This document shows positions 10,842-22,973 of a DNA stretch of 64,000 nt, one piece after another. The stretch is from Calvatia gigantea (Eukaryota; Basidiomycota; Agaricomycetes; Agaricales; Lycoperdaceae): positions 186,001-250,000 of the forward strand of contig JACAAK010000015.1 of assembly GCA_025093985.1 (NCBI GenBank), in the 5' to 3' direction. The stretch's first letter is position 1; the number at the start of each line of letters is the position of its first letter. Position numbers and translations under genes: made by a program. Under the pieces are notes generated by a model, which searched no databases, had not been told where the DNA came from, and was given only the letters and a program-made list of their open reading frames with translations.

Positions 10842-12305
10842 ATGGCCTCCTGTTTTACTTCGGGAACCACCATCGCAGCCTCTGTCCCTCTTGAAATATG
10901 GCATCGTGTCTCCCAATTACCTCCTAGACACCAATCTGCGCCAATTATACACCGTCAACCGCGCCTTTTTCCATATTGCTATGGCTGCACGATATAAGTC
11001 AGTCTCTCTCTCCAGCACGGGCCAGTCGCCGCAAGATTTCGATTCCATGGAATATTCGAGTGTTCTGTGAGTGATTACGTCGTGCACTTTTCGTATCCAG
11101 ACCCCTTTTGACTGTCGATTAGAGACCTGAATCGCTTTGCGGATTATGTCCGCAGTTTGGAGCTCAAGATGGACTGTTGTAGTGCGATACACGAAATACA
11201 TCGACAGTCACCAAACAAGCCTCTTGCCATTTTCCGCTCCTTACAGGAAGTTAGAGCGTTCATGGGGTCTTTACATTATCTAACAAACCTGACGATCATA
11301 TGGAAACCCTGCCCATCTCACACGCTCCACTGTGATGGATACATTGACCTACTTAACCTGGGGTGGTTGACGTTTGGGTCAACTCTTCGGAGTCTTTCCC
11401 TTACCACAGCTGTCGACTCAACCCCTTCGCTGTTCGCGACCCCTTTCCACCTCCCTCGACTCGAAAAATTGGACCTCGATATTCGGAAAGATGAGTTTAC
11501 TACGGATGACTCTGCTATATACTCGATCCTTATACCCTTCATCCACCGTCATGCAAACAATCTCCAGGCCTTGAGCCTTCATTTGTTCCCCAAAGTTAAT
11601 TACTCAAAACTCTACGTCAACCTCGGTCACCTCCCCAACCTCCACACGCTCACACTCACAGGCACATATGGATATCAAAACCCTGAGCAGTGCTCAGACG
11701 CTTTATCCGACTTCCTCTCCCTCCATTCTGACACCCTCATACAATTCCACTGGGAATATTGGTTATATAGAGGTTTCGACGTCATCGACGACCTCCACGA
11801 GCTCAGGACGCTGGAAGTCTATTTCCCCTTGCTTCATTCTACACGACTGATTTGTCCGTCCGAATTCTGCGACCTCTGCCAATTCCTCAGCGATCGAACT
11901 CACCCGCTGACGTCATTGCACATTCCGAACGCCATCCTTTCGGGAGAAGAAATAACGCAGCTTCTTGCCGTCCCTACCATATCTCACCTTCGCAGACTGG
12001 AAATTTCGCTGGACCTTTTCAAGTATGCTATTTTCGCCAACTTTGCTTCTGCCCTTCCACATCTTGAGTTCTTCGCTGTTGCGTTCGAGTTTTATAAATT
12101 TTATGATGGGGAATTCGAAGCTGGTGATTTGAAAGATTGGGGCGTTACTGAGTTGGTTTTCAGGCCGAAAAATTATAGTGGTAAGTTTTTCAAGTATTAT
12201 GTAAGGATAATTCTGGAAAGCTTGCCTCGTGTTGAATATCTCAATGGGAAATATCGGGAGGATTTTATAAAGTCTACTCCCCAACCAGGTGGTGATGCTC
12301 GTTGA
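10842..12305 (+). CDS. F-box/leucine-rich protein 1 (one surplus base in the F-box)
   Basis: Exons 10842-11066 and 11123-12305 flank a 56-nt intron (GTGAGT...TTAG). The N-terminal F-box-like motif reads VPLEIWHRVS, then, after an extra C in the run 10912-10914, NYLLDTNLRQLYTVNRAFFHIA. The second exon encodes about 390 residues of irregular leucine-rich repeats (for example LRSLSLTTAVDSTPSLF and LEKLDLDIRK). Discounting the extra base gives 469 codons. Known role of the class: substrate adaptor of SCF ubiquitin ligases; the substrate is unknown. The paralogue at 13024 supports the F-box reading. It starts 357 bp after eEF1Bγ on the same strand. Confidence 0.72.
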
Positions 12306-12574
12306 GTGAAGCAGAGGGCGACTGCCTAGAGTACCCAAAACATGTATTTTGTACCGGTAATACTTGTAGTGTTCAACCCCCTGGGAAGGCTAAAATCCCA
12401 AGTCAATCGTTCTACGTCTGGGTAAGAGTGGTATGTGCCTGACCGTGGCGTGGGACATCTGGGATTTTGATCTGCTGCCACAACAATAAATTAATAGCGC
12501 ATAGGAAAACCGGTCAAAGGGTGAGAAGCTTGTGAGCACCTGGATATCTGCTAGCCCGAGCTTCGGCTGATAGG

Positions 12575-12745
12575 TGAATAGTGGAAGAGGAAGAACCTGA
12601 TGTACGTCCAAGGCCAAAAGCGAAGAACAAACTTGATGATTTGCCGAAACCCCACTGTCAACCACAATGACCCAGGGGAGGCGTAACCCGCCAAGGAATT
12701 TGGTAGCCTTGGTGGTGCTCCCGGATGGTTTCACCAAGGGTATGC
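12575..12745 (+). pseudogene. Relic of a second eEF1Bγ copy (linker region)
   Basis: A short stretch reads EEEEPDV, then PKAKNKLDDLPK. It aligns codon by codon with the linker and start of the C-terminal domain of the eEF1Bγ gene at about 9855-9930 (EEDEPLV, then PKAKNPLDDLPK). After a frame change, a GGAPGWFHQG segment corresponds to GPDGALEWFYQK. Stops and frame changes follow at once. It lies 280 bp upstream of the second F-box copy, mirroring the arrangement of the intact pair. Confidence 0.65.
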
Positions 12746-13023
12746 AGCTCACATGGATGATGTGGGGATAAATTACGCTCCGTCCAGTTCCCCAATAGAA
12801 GGCATACAAGTGGTTCGAAGAACCCACATACAGGTTCTTAGTTGTTGCAATTTGTTAGTAACTTGAGCGACGTACAAGGCAACGGAAACCAGAGTGTGTG
12901 CAAGTATTTGGCCTTTTTTTTTTTTGCTCGGGAACACAGGGGCGCTGCAACTGTTTTTGATCTCCTCAGTAGCTCGACACTGCATCGGCCGCAACATCAA
13001 CGTTAAGCGTCAAACGTCAGACA

Positions 13024-14468
13024 ATGGCCTCGAACTTACCCGTGAGAAGTCAACGTATGACTTCTATTCCTTTCGAGATATGGCATTATATCTCTGGATA
13101 CATCCTCGATAGCCAGCTACGCCAATTATACCCGGTTAACCGCGCCTTTTTCCATATTACTATGACTATACGATATCGGACAGTCTCTCTCTGTGGAGAA
13201 AGCCAGTCACCAAAAGGTTTCGATTCCGTACCGTATTATAAAATTTTGTGAGTGATCAAGTCATGCTCTTTGTCCGCGCTCCCTGACTGTCGAACAGAGA
13301 AACGCCTGACTTGTCAGAATACGTTCGCCATTTGGTATTCCTGGTAGACTGTTGTGGCACCCTACAGGAATATCGGGAGCTACGAATCCAAGGCCCTCGA
13401 TGTTCTCCTCTACCTCCCCCACATTTTACATGAACCGAAAGTGTTCATGACATCTTTGCAGCATACGAAACTTACAATCACATGGAGTTCCTGCTCCTCG
13501 CACAAACTCTACTGTGATGCATATTTTGACATACTCGCTTTGGGATGGCCGACTTTGGTTCAAGCATTCGTAGCCTCTCCCTCACCACAGCCGTCGACTC
13601 AATCCCTTCCCTGTTCGCGATTCCTTTCCGCTTTCCCTAACCCGAAGAACCGGACCTCGATATTAGGAAAGACGAGTCTGCGGTGGACTCGCCTGTACAT
13701 TCGACCCTTATTCCTTTCATCCACCACCATGCGGGCACACTCCGGGCTTTTAATATTCGCATGTTCCCTCAAGGTGACCACATAGAATTCTACACCACCC
13801 TTGGTCACTTCCCAGATCTCTATTCGTTCATGTTTACGGGCCCGTTTGCTGATCGAAACCTCCAAGATCGCGCTCGTGCCCTGTCCCGCTTCCTCTCTCT
13901 CCATTCAGACACCCTCACGCAATTCAACTGGGATCTAGGGGCAGCCTACGAGTCACCACTGCTCGACGTTCCCCTTCCCAAACTCACAGTCCTGAAAATT
14001 GTTTATTCCGTGTTTGTGCGGAGCGGGTTCCTTGAATTTCAAGACATCCTCCGGTACCTCCACAAAACGCGCCCAACCGCTGGCATCATTGTCCATCCTC
14101 TTTGCAAACCTTTTGCCCCCCCCCCCCCCCCCGGAAATTCACGGCCTTCTTGACGCCCGTCGTGTATCCCAACCTCGGAGTCTAGAACTTTCACTGAGGG
14201 TTCTTCAGTATTCAACTTTCTCCATTATTCCCGCCGCCCTCCAAATCCTGAACGCTTCGTTGCTGTGTTTGATCGTTTCGACTTGCGTACGGTGGAATTT
14301 TTGGACGGAAATTGGAAAGGGTGGGGTATCTTTGAGCTGGTTCTCAAGTTGCAGCAATCGCGTATCAAATTCAGAGAGATGTGAGGAAAACTCATCGTGG
14401 AAAGCATTCCTTACATCGAGTACCTTAACGGGATGTACCGAGAGGATATTTTGAAGCCGATCCCCTAG
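13024..14468 (+). pseudogene. F-box/leucine-rich protein 2, decayed tandem paralogue
   Basis: Exon 1 (13024-13247) is intact: MASNLPVRSQR, then the F-box-like IPFEIWHYISGYILDSQLRQ. The intron matches that of copy 1 (GTGAGT...ACAG). In exon 2 the frame changes repeatedly: near 13350, near 13560, a TAA near 13638, and after a 17-base C run at 14116-14132. Each segment still matches copy 1 (IRSLSLTTAVDSIPSLF, STLIPFIHHHA, FLSLHSDTLTQFNWD, IEYLNGMYREDILKP). Several independent breaks make a true pseudogene likely. Confidence 0.75.
14116..14132. repeat. Poly-C tract, 17 bases
   Basis: Uninterrupted C run inside the decayed F-box copy. The reading frame changes across it. Its exact length is error-prone in any sequencing technology. 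Confidence 0.9.
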
Positions 14469-14469
14469 C

Positions 14470-16560
14470 CCGGTAGTTAATGACGTTGTTGGAAAGAAGG
14501 ACCGTTGAAAGGGCACTCCCTGGCCGGTCATCTGGTACTACTTTTCTATTTTGGACGACCATGATATACCCCCGGCCGGGGGATGTATGTTACCTCAAGC
14601 GGCGGGCATCTAGCTGAGGTTTGATTTTGAATTAAACGAACAAACCCAAGGCGATCTGTCGCCTGAATTACAGGTTTGGTGATGAAGCGACATTAATGAA
14701 ATTGAACGAGAAGATGATATGAGTGCGGTGGGGTCCTTCCACTACAGGGGCTCAGCGGAGCGGACAAGTCCAGAAATAAAAGAGAGTATGTGTCCGTATT
14801 TTTGTATATGGGCACAAGCAAAATACAGTCTGGGAGCTGGCCGACAGTGCAAGGAATTCAACGCAATCCTTGGACAAGCCTGAGGTTGGATTTTGGGTGA
14901 GATGTTCCACTCGAGGGGAGAGGGAAGACATTGGTATAAGTTAGCCTACTCGAGTACATTGTGTCGACGAGTCAGTGCGGCGTAGGTCACACCAATATCA
15001 TACTGACTTGACAAGTGCAAAGGAAGCGTGTTGAAAGTTACGATTCGATACAAAATTAATATGACCGGTTCCACATTAACCCGACGGTAATATAGAGGCG
15101 GGGCCGAAATTAAATCCCAGAACTTGACGGAGGTCGGGCACTATAAGGAAATCAACGATCTTGGTTACCATCTATTTGTTTGAGCTGAGTGACCCACTCA
15201 ATGAAATCGGAAGCATTGGCTATGCACAACACCAGCCAAATGAACACCCTGGTTATGGTCGCTCGAGGGTCTGGATCTGACTCAAAAAATCAGCTCCACT
15301 CCTCACCCCGGTCCGGACAGTGGCCAAGCCACCTATTCGCCAAACGTTCACATGGGTCTCTCAGCAGAAAAGAATAAATGCTAAAGCTCAAGAAGGCCTT
15401 GTGTGGGTTCAAGTGTTGCACAACCTGAACTGGCGGCGATCAGGAACCTGCCTGAAAAACTCCGTGAATTCCAATACAGTTCCCCCAGGCAAACTCTGCC
15501 AGGTCTAGATTGTCTACGCCAAACTCAATTTCTTATTTTCTTCCTCCCCTTTCTCGCTTCGCTGACAATTACTTTGTTAGGAAGAATAGTGGATATGGCC
15601 CATTTTGATGTGAATGAATTTGAAGGAAGTATTACTCTTAATAGTTTCCTTGTGTTGTCCGCTCTCTTGCACCGGTATGGGGCTGTAAGCTTTAAATTCC
15701 TGAGGTGCTCAGGGAGAAGTTGGTGAAAAATTTGGATAAGGTTAAACGTTCCACACCGCCCACGTTCCTTGTCCGTTGGCAGCGCATGATGTACGGAACT
15801 CGTGAAATGGATGCTTAGCCCCAGGTTCAATCCGTTGGACTCGCGCTATCCCTTTTTTGAACGCCGGTTGCACGATGAGTCGCGGTATTCATGACCAGGT
15901 CTTTTTGATCCTTCTCCTCAATCCCATTTCTTCAGGCTTCTAAGGCGTATTGGCGACGGGCTGTGGCACTTCAGGGGGGGCTGCACCTCAAGAAAACATT
16001 ACTGCCCAGTTCGGCTGACGGTGTTCACTGAACGTGCCCTCGGGTAAATACTCGTTGTTTTGCACTTCACGATCTTCACCGACGGTCCGACTCGCTCTCG
16101 ATTTCCCACAACACTGTACGTAAGGAAACCTGTCTACAATCGGCCAACGTGGTACTTACCCTTTTCGACCTCGCTCGAATTCTTCACTGCTGGAACCATG
16201 ATACAAGTCAGAATGCCGCGCCCTCCCGACACTTCGGAAGTAACCGGACCCACGTCTTCCCACTTATTCTCCATCTCAGTCGGGACCGTCGTCATCGAGT
16301 ATCGCCTGGAGGATGGATAAAACGTACCTTCCGATCATCGAAGGGATATATTCTTAGTTTTGAATGATAGCCTCGGACTTCAGGAAGTGCGATTGGCAAA
16401 GCTGGCACAACTTTAAACGTCGGCCGCGGCATATTTACCTCGTAAATTGAAATTACGCGTGACGGTAATCTAGCTGCCTCAGAATAAAGAGGCGTATAAG
16501 AGTCGGCGCTCTGCCCAAAATCCTCAGGAGTAAGAGATCTCCAAGGCTTTGTTCACTCTT
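14470..16560. other. Intergenic, about 2.1 kb, no gene supported
   Basis: Both strands were read. The longest ORF (15403-15726, plus) has no recognisable motif and a mixed hydrophobic composition. No LTR-like ends or target duplications were recognised. Confidence 0.5.
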
Positions 16561-16564
16561 CGAT

Positions 16565-18723
16565 ATGGTCGCCAAAGCTCGTTTCTCAAGATTACTCACA
16601 CTCTTTTTGGCTGCTTGTTCAACCACAGCCGCTCCCACCGCCCCTACCACCCCACTAGGATGGAACTTTGTCCAGGCAGGCGCACCTGGGATTGTCGCCA
16701 TTGAGCTCATGGTTATCTCTGAAAACCTCGTCGCTTTCTTCGACCGCGCCACCGACAATCCACTCCAAATTGACAACCACACCGCCTGGGGTGCCCTCTG
16801 GAACATGGACACCGACACTGTGACTCCACTTAGGCTGACGTCCGATACCTTCTGTGCCTCAGGAGGCTGGTTGAGCAACGGGACAATGGTCAGCCTTCGT
16901 ATGGAAATTTCTACAATTAACACTAACCAAAGCCGGCTAGATCAACGTTGGAGGTCACTTTACCCGGTAACCATCCCGCGGCCACTGATGGTCGCATGGG
17001 CTTAAGGCTGATGGAGCCTTGCGAGGACCCCACCGGCGCAACCTGCACCGTCTTCGACGAGCCGAAAATTATGCACATCGCCGAAACAAGGTGGTATCCC
17101 TCTGGTATCAGGATCTTCGACGGTTCTTTCGTAAGTACACTCATTGAATCGTGAGCTTCTTCCCTCTTGCTCACATCACTGTTGAGATGATCACGGGAGG
17201 CTCGGCTATTGCGACACCCTTCTACAACGACTACCCAATTAACTCCATTGAGTTCTTCCCGCCCAAGGACGGTGGCGTTCCAAGGTTTTCGCCCTTACTC
17301 GAGAGCACTCTTCCTGTCAATATGTTCCCGAGGTAAGTCTCATAGCCGAGCAGCTACGCACAGATCCTCAACCTCGACAAATCAGAACAATCGCTCTCCC
17401 AGATGGCAAGATCTTCATCCTCTCCAACAATAAAACGATCATCTATGATGTTGAGAACGACACGGAGACGCCACTGCCAGACCTTCCTAATGGTGTCCGC
17501 AACTCCAACCCGCTGGACGGTGCAATCACTCTCCTGCCACTCCACCCACCCGACTACATTCCTGAGATCCTGTCGTGTGGTGGATCTCCCACAGATGATT
17601 CAATCAAATGGTGGAAGTTGTCGTCGCAGGATCCTGCATCCGACCAGTGCAGCCGTTTGACCCTGACCCCCGAGGGAATTGCACGAGGCTGGGAAGTTGA
17701 GCTTATGCCAGAACCTAGGACAATGGGCGAATTCATCCTTTTGCCGAATGGAGAGGTGATGCTGATCAACGGGCTCAAGACTGGATATGCTGCGTACGAC
17801 AGCGTCAGAGATCCCGTAAGCAACCAGTCGAATGCCGATCACCCCATGTGAGTGGCGTATCCAATTCCCAATAGGCCGTGACGCTTAATTGGTACGTTAG
17901 TTACACGCCCTATCTCTACATTCCCGATGCACCTGCTGGCCAACGCATCATAAGCGAGGGCATGCCCGCATCTGATATCCCACGCGTATACCACTCGACC
18001 GTCAGCCTGACGCCAAAAGGGTGCGTTGTGTTGCATATGAAAAAAAAACGCATGAAACTGAATGATTGATCGGTTGGTAGAAACATCATCGTTGCAGGCT
18101 CGAACCCGAACGGCGGACCTCATCTGATCACTGAGGGCGTCAAGTACATCAGGTTTGTTTATTCTCTCTGAACTGTCGTTACCGCTCGTGCTCACACAAG
18201 TAATAGCGAATTCCGTCTTGAGTACTTGAACCCGCCTTATATGACCATGGAGCGTCCCACGGTTTCCAACGTCCCCAAGAGGATTGATTTCAACTCTAAT
18301 TTCACTGTTGATGTTTCTATTCCCACTGGCCTCAACAAGCAGAAGCTTAAGGGTATACTAGCCTCTCTTTAATTTTCTCAGAAAACACAAACTAACCCCC
18401 CCGGTAGTTTCCCTGATCGACCTCGGATTCTCGACCCACTCTTTCCACCAGAGCTCTCGCCTCGTCTTCATGGATGTGACGCTGTCTGAAGATGGAACGA
18501 AATTGACCATTACCAGCCCACCGAACAACCGTGTCTATCCCCCTGGTCCAGGTACGCTGTGACCTTACCGGCTGTTTGGCCGACTAACGCGATTGCAGGC
18601 TTCATATATGTGACTGTCGACGATGTCCCCAGCACCGGAACCAAGGTCTTGATGGGCAATGGGCTTTCACCCCCAGTTGCTGATCAAGGTGTCCCACTCC
18701 CCTCCTCTCTAAACCCCAAATAG
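16565..18723 (+). CDS. Copper radical oxidase, glyoxal-oxidase type (AA5_1)
   Basis: Secreted enzyme that oxidises small aldehydes and yields H2O2, feeding extracellular peroxidases. Nine exons join in frame to 572 codons: 16565-16888, 16954-17130, 17187-17332, 17386-17847, 17901-18020, 18081-18152, 18207-18352, 18408-18551, 18599-18723. A signal peptide ([23 protein letters not shown]) leads into GWNFVQAG. All radical/copper-site residues are present: Cys in FCASGG (Cys-Tyr cofactor), Tyr in ETRWYPSG, Tyr-His in [13 protein letters not shown], and His in [17 protein letters not shown]-terminal Ig-like/E-set region ends in [10 protein letters not shown]. The first intron uses an unusual GTCAGC donor; a GTATGG alternative at 16899 does not keep frame. 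The length is normal for the family and no breaks were seen. No WSC domains are present. Confidence 0.9.
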
Positions 18724-19704
18724 GCGATATAAGCGATACTAGACTTGGTGTTATGAATTTGTAGGCCTAATGATTGCATATGCTATGCTTGTAATGAATT
18801 TCAATAAACAAATGCCCATTTGAACTGCTACCTTAGCCCAAATTGGGCAACTCCGGGAATGAAGTTTAGCATTTTTCCGCTGGCCAGAGACCAGGAATTT
18901 GATGGTTCTACCTTCGATGTTCTTTAAGCTGTTAGCCCAAAATCGATAACGTGCTGTACCTTAGGGATATGTCGTTCAGGGTTGATGATGTAAGGAAACA
19001 GATTTAGGGACTCCAGACGAATAGCCCCAGCGCACTGGGATAAGAAATTTCTTAAAAAAAGCTTCGGATAATATAACATTCACTTTGTCAAAGGTGTGTG
19101 AAAATTAGGGCTATGCCTAAAAATCCCCTTGAAAACCCGTAGTTTCTCTCTAAGTTTGAAACAAGGACTTGATGCTTCTACCTACAGTAGGTTACCCCCC
19201 TCGTTTAGCTCAATATTTTCCGACTTGGGGAGCGGCTTGAAAATACTATGAAGGCCAATTTATCGCATTGCGCAGGCCACTCCTCCTATATGTACTGCGT
19301 GTCTGAACCATTTTTCGGTCAGGAAATCAGTCCGTATCTTCCGGCGTCGTATCACCCTGTCAACACCATTAGGTCTGCTGTGACCCGCCAGCACTGCGCG
19401 CCTCGCATTTCAAAATCACAAAGAAAATGAACCCAAAAAAAGGGTCATCAACAAGGAGGACAAGAAGTTTTCATGTGTGTGATATGTAACTCTAGGTGCG
19501 GCTCGGTATGTACTGGATATTGATTTACGCCCAGCAATCAATGCCGTCGTATTACTTCTACGCAATGGCAACTATTGGGGAGGTAGTAATCATTAACAGT
19601 GATGTTTTCTAGGTTTCAGGCCCTTCAAGTCGCGGAGACTGTCACGTAATTTAAGTTTATAGGATTAATACAATAATTTAGAAAATTTAAACACCCATAA
19701 ACAC
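18724..19704. other. Intergenic, no gene seen
   Basis: 3' flank of the oxidase with an AATAAA-like word near 18802. Otherwise only short ORFs. Confidence 0.5.
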
Positions 19705-21049
19705 TCAGACTGTGTCTTCCTCAACCGAATGTTGACTCTTGGCAAAAGTAATGCCCGCTCCTGGTCCAGCTATGATCTGTTTTTCACCATTGACCCGCGA
19801 AGCGACTTGAGAAAGCACTGTTGTCTTGAATTGATGGTTCCGTTTCATACCGACCCGGATGACGATAGAAGCAGGAACCAGAGCCTTTTGGAAGGGGGAT
19901 GTCGTAAGTTTCACTCGTGAAAATAAATCAGCAAGGTGAACACTTACAGCCATCGGATCCAGAGTCCCAATGATAACAATAGACGCGTTCGATCCAAGAG
20001 CAAATGTTACGGTCAGTGGTAGAACGAGCGCCGTATAAATTGCTCCGGATTCGATCACCATCACGATGAGAGCCCGGTAGTATGATGCCACACTTCGACT
20101 GTTCCCCGCTTCGGCGTTTGCGACGCCAAGATGCCATATTTGCCAGGCGATTACTGAGGTGGAATATCCTTGAGTGAACATTCCGAGGGACCATGCCGTA
20201 GTTGCTATATGGCGAATAAAGTCGGCCGTTGTACCTTTCCATATCGAGTGAACCATGACGATGCCACAGGCTAGTGGTTACAAAACGGCATGTTCAAGAA
20301 CTGATCTGCGAAAAATGGGAAAGGGGACTCACTCGTGCTACCCAGAAGGGTAATAATCTATGGGTTTTAATCAGCATGCGATCTGAAGGTATCCGCGTTA
20401 GACATACCGGCGGTAGACAAACCAGGAAAGCCCGTCTATGGAATAATATCCAAACTCGCCACACAATAATCGCATCTCCGATAGCCACCTGAGGATTAAA
20501 GCGGTTGAGTATGATACAGGATCCGCAGTCTGGCTTTAAGACCGACGTTAATGAGGGAGCAGACATGGGCGACTTGGTGAATTGGCATGTTGGGGGTAAG
20601 CCAGTAGAGCCCTATCTGAATCAGGGCATCTGGCCTATCGGCGAGGTCAACAAAGCTCCTGAACACCATGACCAGTTGCACAGAGACTTCAATTGTCAGC
20701 ACAATAAACTGGATTGTCACGCATGAAAGCAAGACCCTTGTTAAAAGCGTTATCAGAGGGGTTCCGAGCGAGCCAGGGTGGAGCACTCACCAGTGAATGG
20801 GCTGGCCTCGTGCGCGTTGCCCAACAAGAACATAAACACATGCGGGATAAACCAGTAAACTGGTAGAGATATTGGTTTTTGACCCTATGATCAAAGATTA
20901 TACTCACTATGCACCTATATCTCACAAGGTTTAGTGAAGGCCCGATGCACGGAGATATGCTAAAACACACCATAAAAAATGGACATGGATGCTGCAGCCG
21001 CCAAATTGGCCGACGCGATCTGCCTGAAGGTGTCAACTAGCGAATCCAT
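19705..21049 (-). CDS. Agaric seven-transmembrane-type membrane protein of unknown function
   Basis: Start ATG at 21049 (MDSLVDTFRQIASANLAAAA). Exons join in frame through a 7-nt micro-exon at 20914-20908, giving IFYGVHILLVYPACVYVLVG, then a helix-rich exon (CVTIQFIVLTIEVSVQLVMV), then GDAIIVWRVWILFHRRAFLV. The last large exon has VIESGAIYTALVLPL and a TLDPMA segment. After an intron near 19900-19947 it ends in IVIRVGMKRN and a hydrophilic tail with stop at 19705. The pattern (about seven helices, a GDAI..WRVW motif, an ESGA.Y motif, and a late P.A...IVIRVG) recurs in large agaric families of receptor-like proteins without known ligand. No break was seen. Confidence 0.65.
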
Positions 21050-22973
21050 TGTTAAGTGGACACGGAGTACTGAGAGACGGATTGGGTATCCATTCGTCTT
21101 GGAGTACTCTTATATCGCTTTGGCCTACAACCTTGTGCACGATGATCATGGATTTGGAGTCTTTTCCGCTAAGCTCCGCGTTTCAACGCCTGTGATGAAA
21201 GGGGTCCGGAGTCGGATCAAAAGTAAAAGATAAGATGTGGGGCGCTGATGCACACTTGGAAGCTTCTATCATACAGTGGATGGAGCAGTGCTTTTGCGGC
21301 TATTTTTGGAGGCTATGTCGTTTTTGAAACGGGCTATGCGGCTGGCCAAGGACCATAGCTTCTTACATCACTGATGCGCTGCTAGTGAGGATGGACGCCC
21401 ATCAACGACTTGGGCGATTATCGAGATCAGCGATTATCGCCTCCGTAGGAATTCCATCGTCCAGAGAGTCAGCAGAGTCGACGGCGAACGAAGCCCTTAT
21501 CCACCATTATCGCAGTACTCACAGGTCTTTCTACAGTAGGGTTATCCACCCTTCTTAGCAATAACCATTTCCGGTTGTCCTTTGAATCCCGATTGTCCGT
21601 TGAATCGCCACCGTCTACCCTATCGCATACCATTGATATAAATTTATAATGGCAGATCCTGTTATCCGTCTGGCAATAACATCGCAGAATGTCATTTTAA
21701 TAAATATTGACTTCCAAAGCCAGTCCCTGTGGTAGTGAAAAATGGGGCATGCCGAGGACAATGAGAAGAGCGAGGCACGGGAAGGCGCCCAGACAATCAA
21801 CTGTAAGGTTCTGAGTGGAACTCTTACCAACCCCATTGCGCAAGATCGTCCCACATGATACCACCATTCGGTGATATAACCTACAGTAACCACACTTTGA
21901 TTGCCAGGAGACCTCCCTGTTGCACTTGAGGATGTTTCTGCTGCCAGCCAATCCATGTGCATTCAGAGCGGCCTGGGAATAAGCTACGATCTATCTTGGC
22001 GAACCAGCTAAATTTGCGCGCCAATGAATGGGTTTATGGATTGAGCGCACCCTTTACTGCCGCTATCAAATATGAGGTAGCTCGAATGGAAGCAGGTTCC
22101 GGAGATAGGTCGCAGCCTTCACACAGCCTACCTCCTTGCCGTTCTTGGCGCCCACATCGTCCCAAGTGTGAATCCTGCGCAGTGCGCATTTCATCGTCGT
22201 TAATACGTTGGGACTGCCTTCGGAGTGCACTGGGCAAAGTCGCAAGTAATGCATGTCCTACCTCTGTTTAATCATTTATTGGACGCTCGTTCTCCAGTGG
22301 CTGTGGTAATTGTGTGTATGAGGAGCAGGTTTGGCATGTCAAACAACCTTGGTGTTGGTATGATCACACTTTCATTAATGGAATGGAGTGGAGGTTGATA
22401 TGATCGTGAAGATTACATCCAGTTTCCAATTGCGGCGTGGGTGTGTGCGGAGCGGGGGTGCCTCCGCAAGAAATCAAGTCACATTTGGGTGACGATTGCA
22501 AGCCTTCGGGTTGCTGGGTCTCCTGTAGTTCGGCCCAGTGTCCGTACTCCAAATCCGATATTCTCAAGCACGCCAAGCCAGATCCGCGATATTTCTCCTC
22601 TAAAATCACGAGGGTTAAAGGAAATTTACCGGCGGTCTAACCCCAGGCACACGTGCCAGCGTTTGGCGCAGTTTACATGCCCCCGAATACACGATGAGAT
22701 GTTTCTGGAGAAGTGGGATTGGCGTAATGCTACAGGATCCGAAAACTTTAGCGGGTCAGGCAAGGTATTGGGCATCGTTGATATGTATACGTTGCTACAA
22801 ACGGGCCGGTGCTAGAGGGTCTGTACAAAAGAATCCATGTAACGAAGCTGGGTCCGAGTGAGATGTCTAGTACCGTGAAGGGTTTGATCGAGCGCGGGGA
22901 TTTCTAATGGAAGAGATGTATCCGAACATTAAGAAGGTGATGCGTCTAATGGCCCCATCAACTCTGACTGCGT
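21050..22973. other. Intergenic, 1.9 kb, no gene supported
   Basis: Several ORFs of 60-125 codons overlap on both strands. None shows a recognisable motif, hydrophobic pattern or plausible splice chain. Confidence 0.45.
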
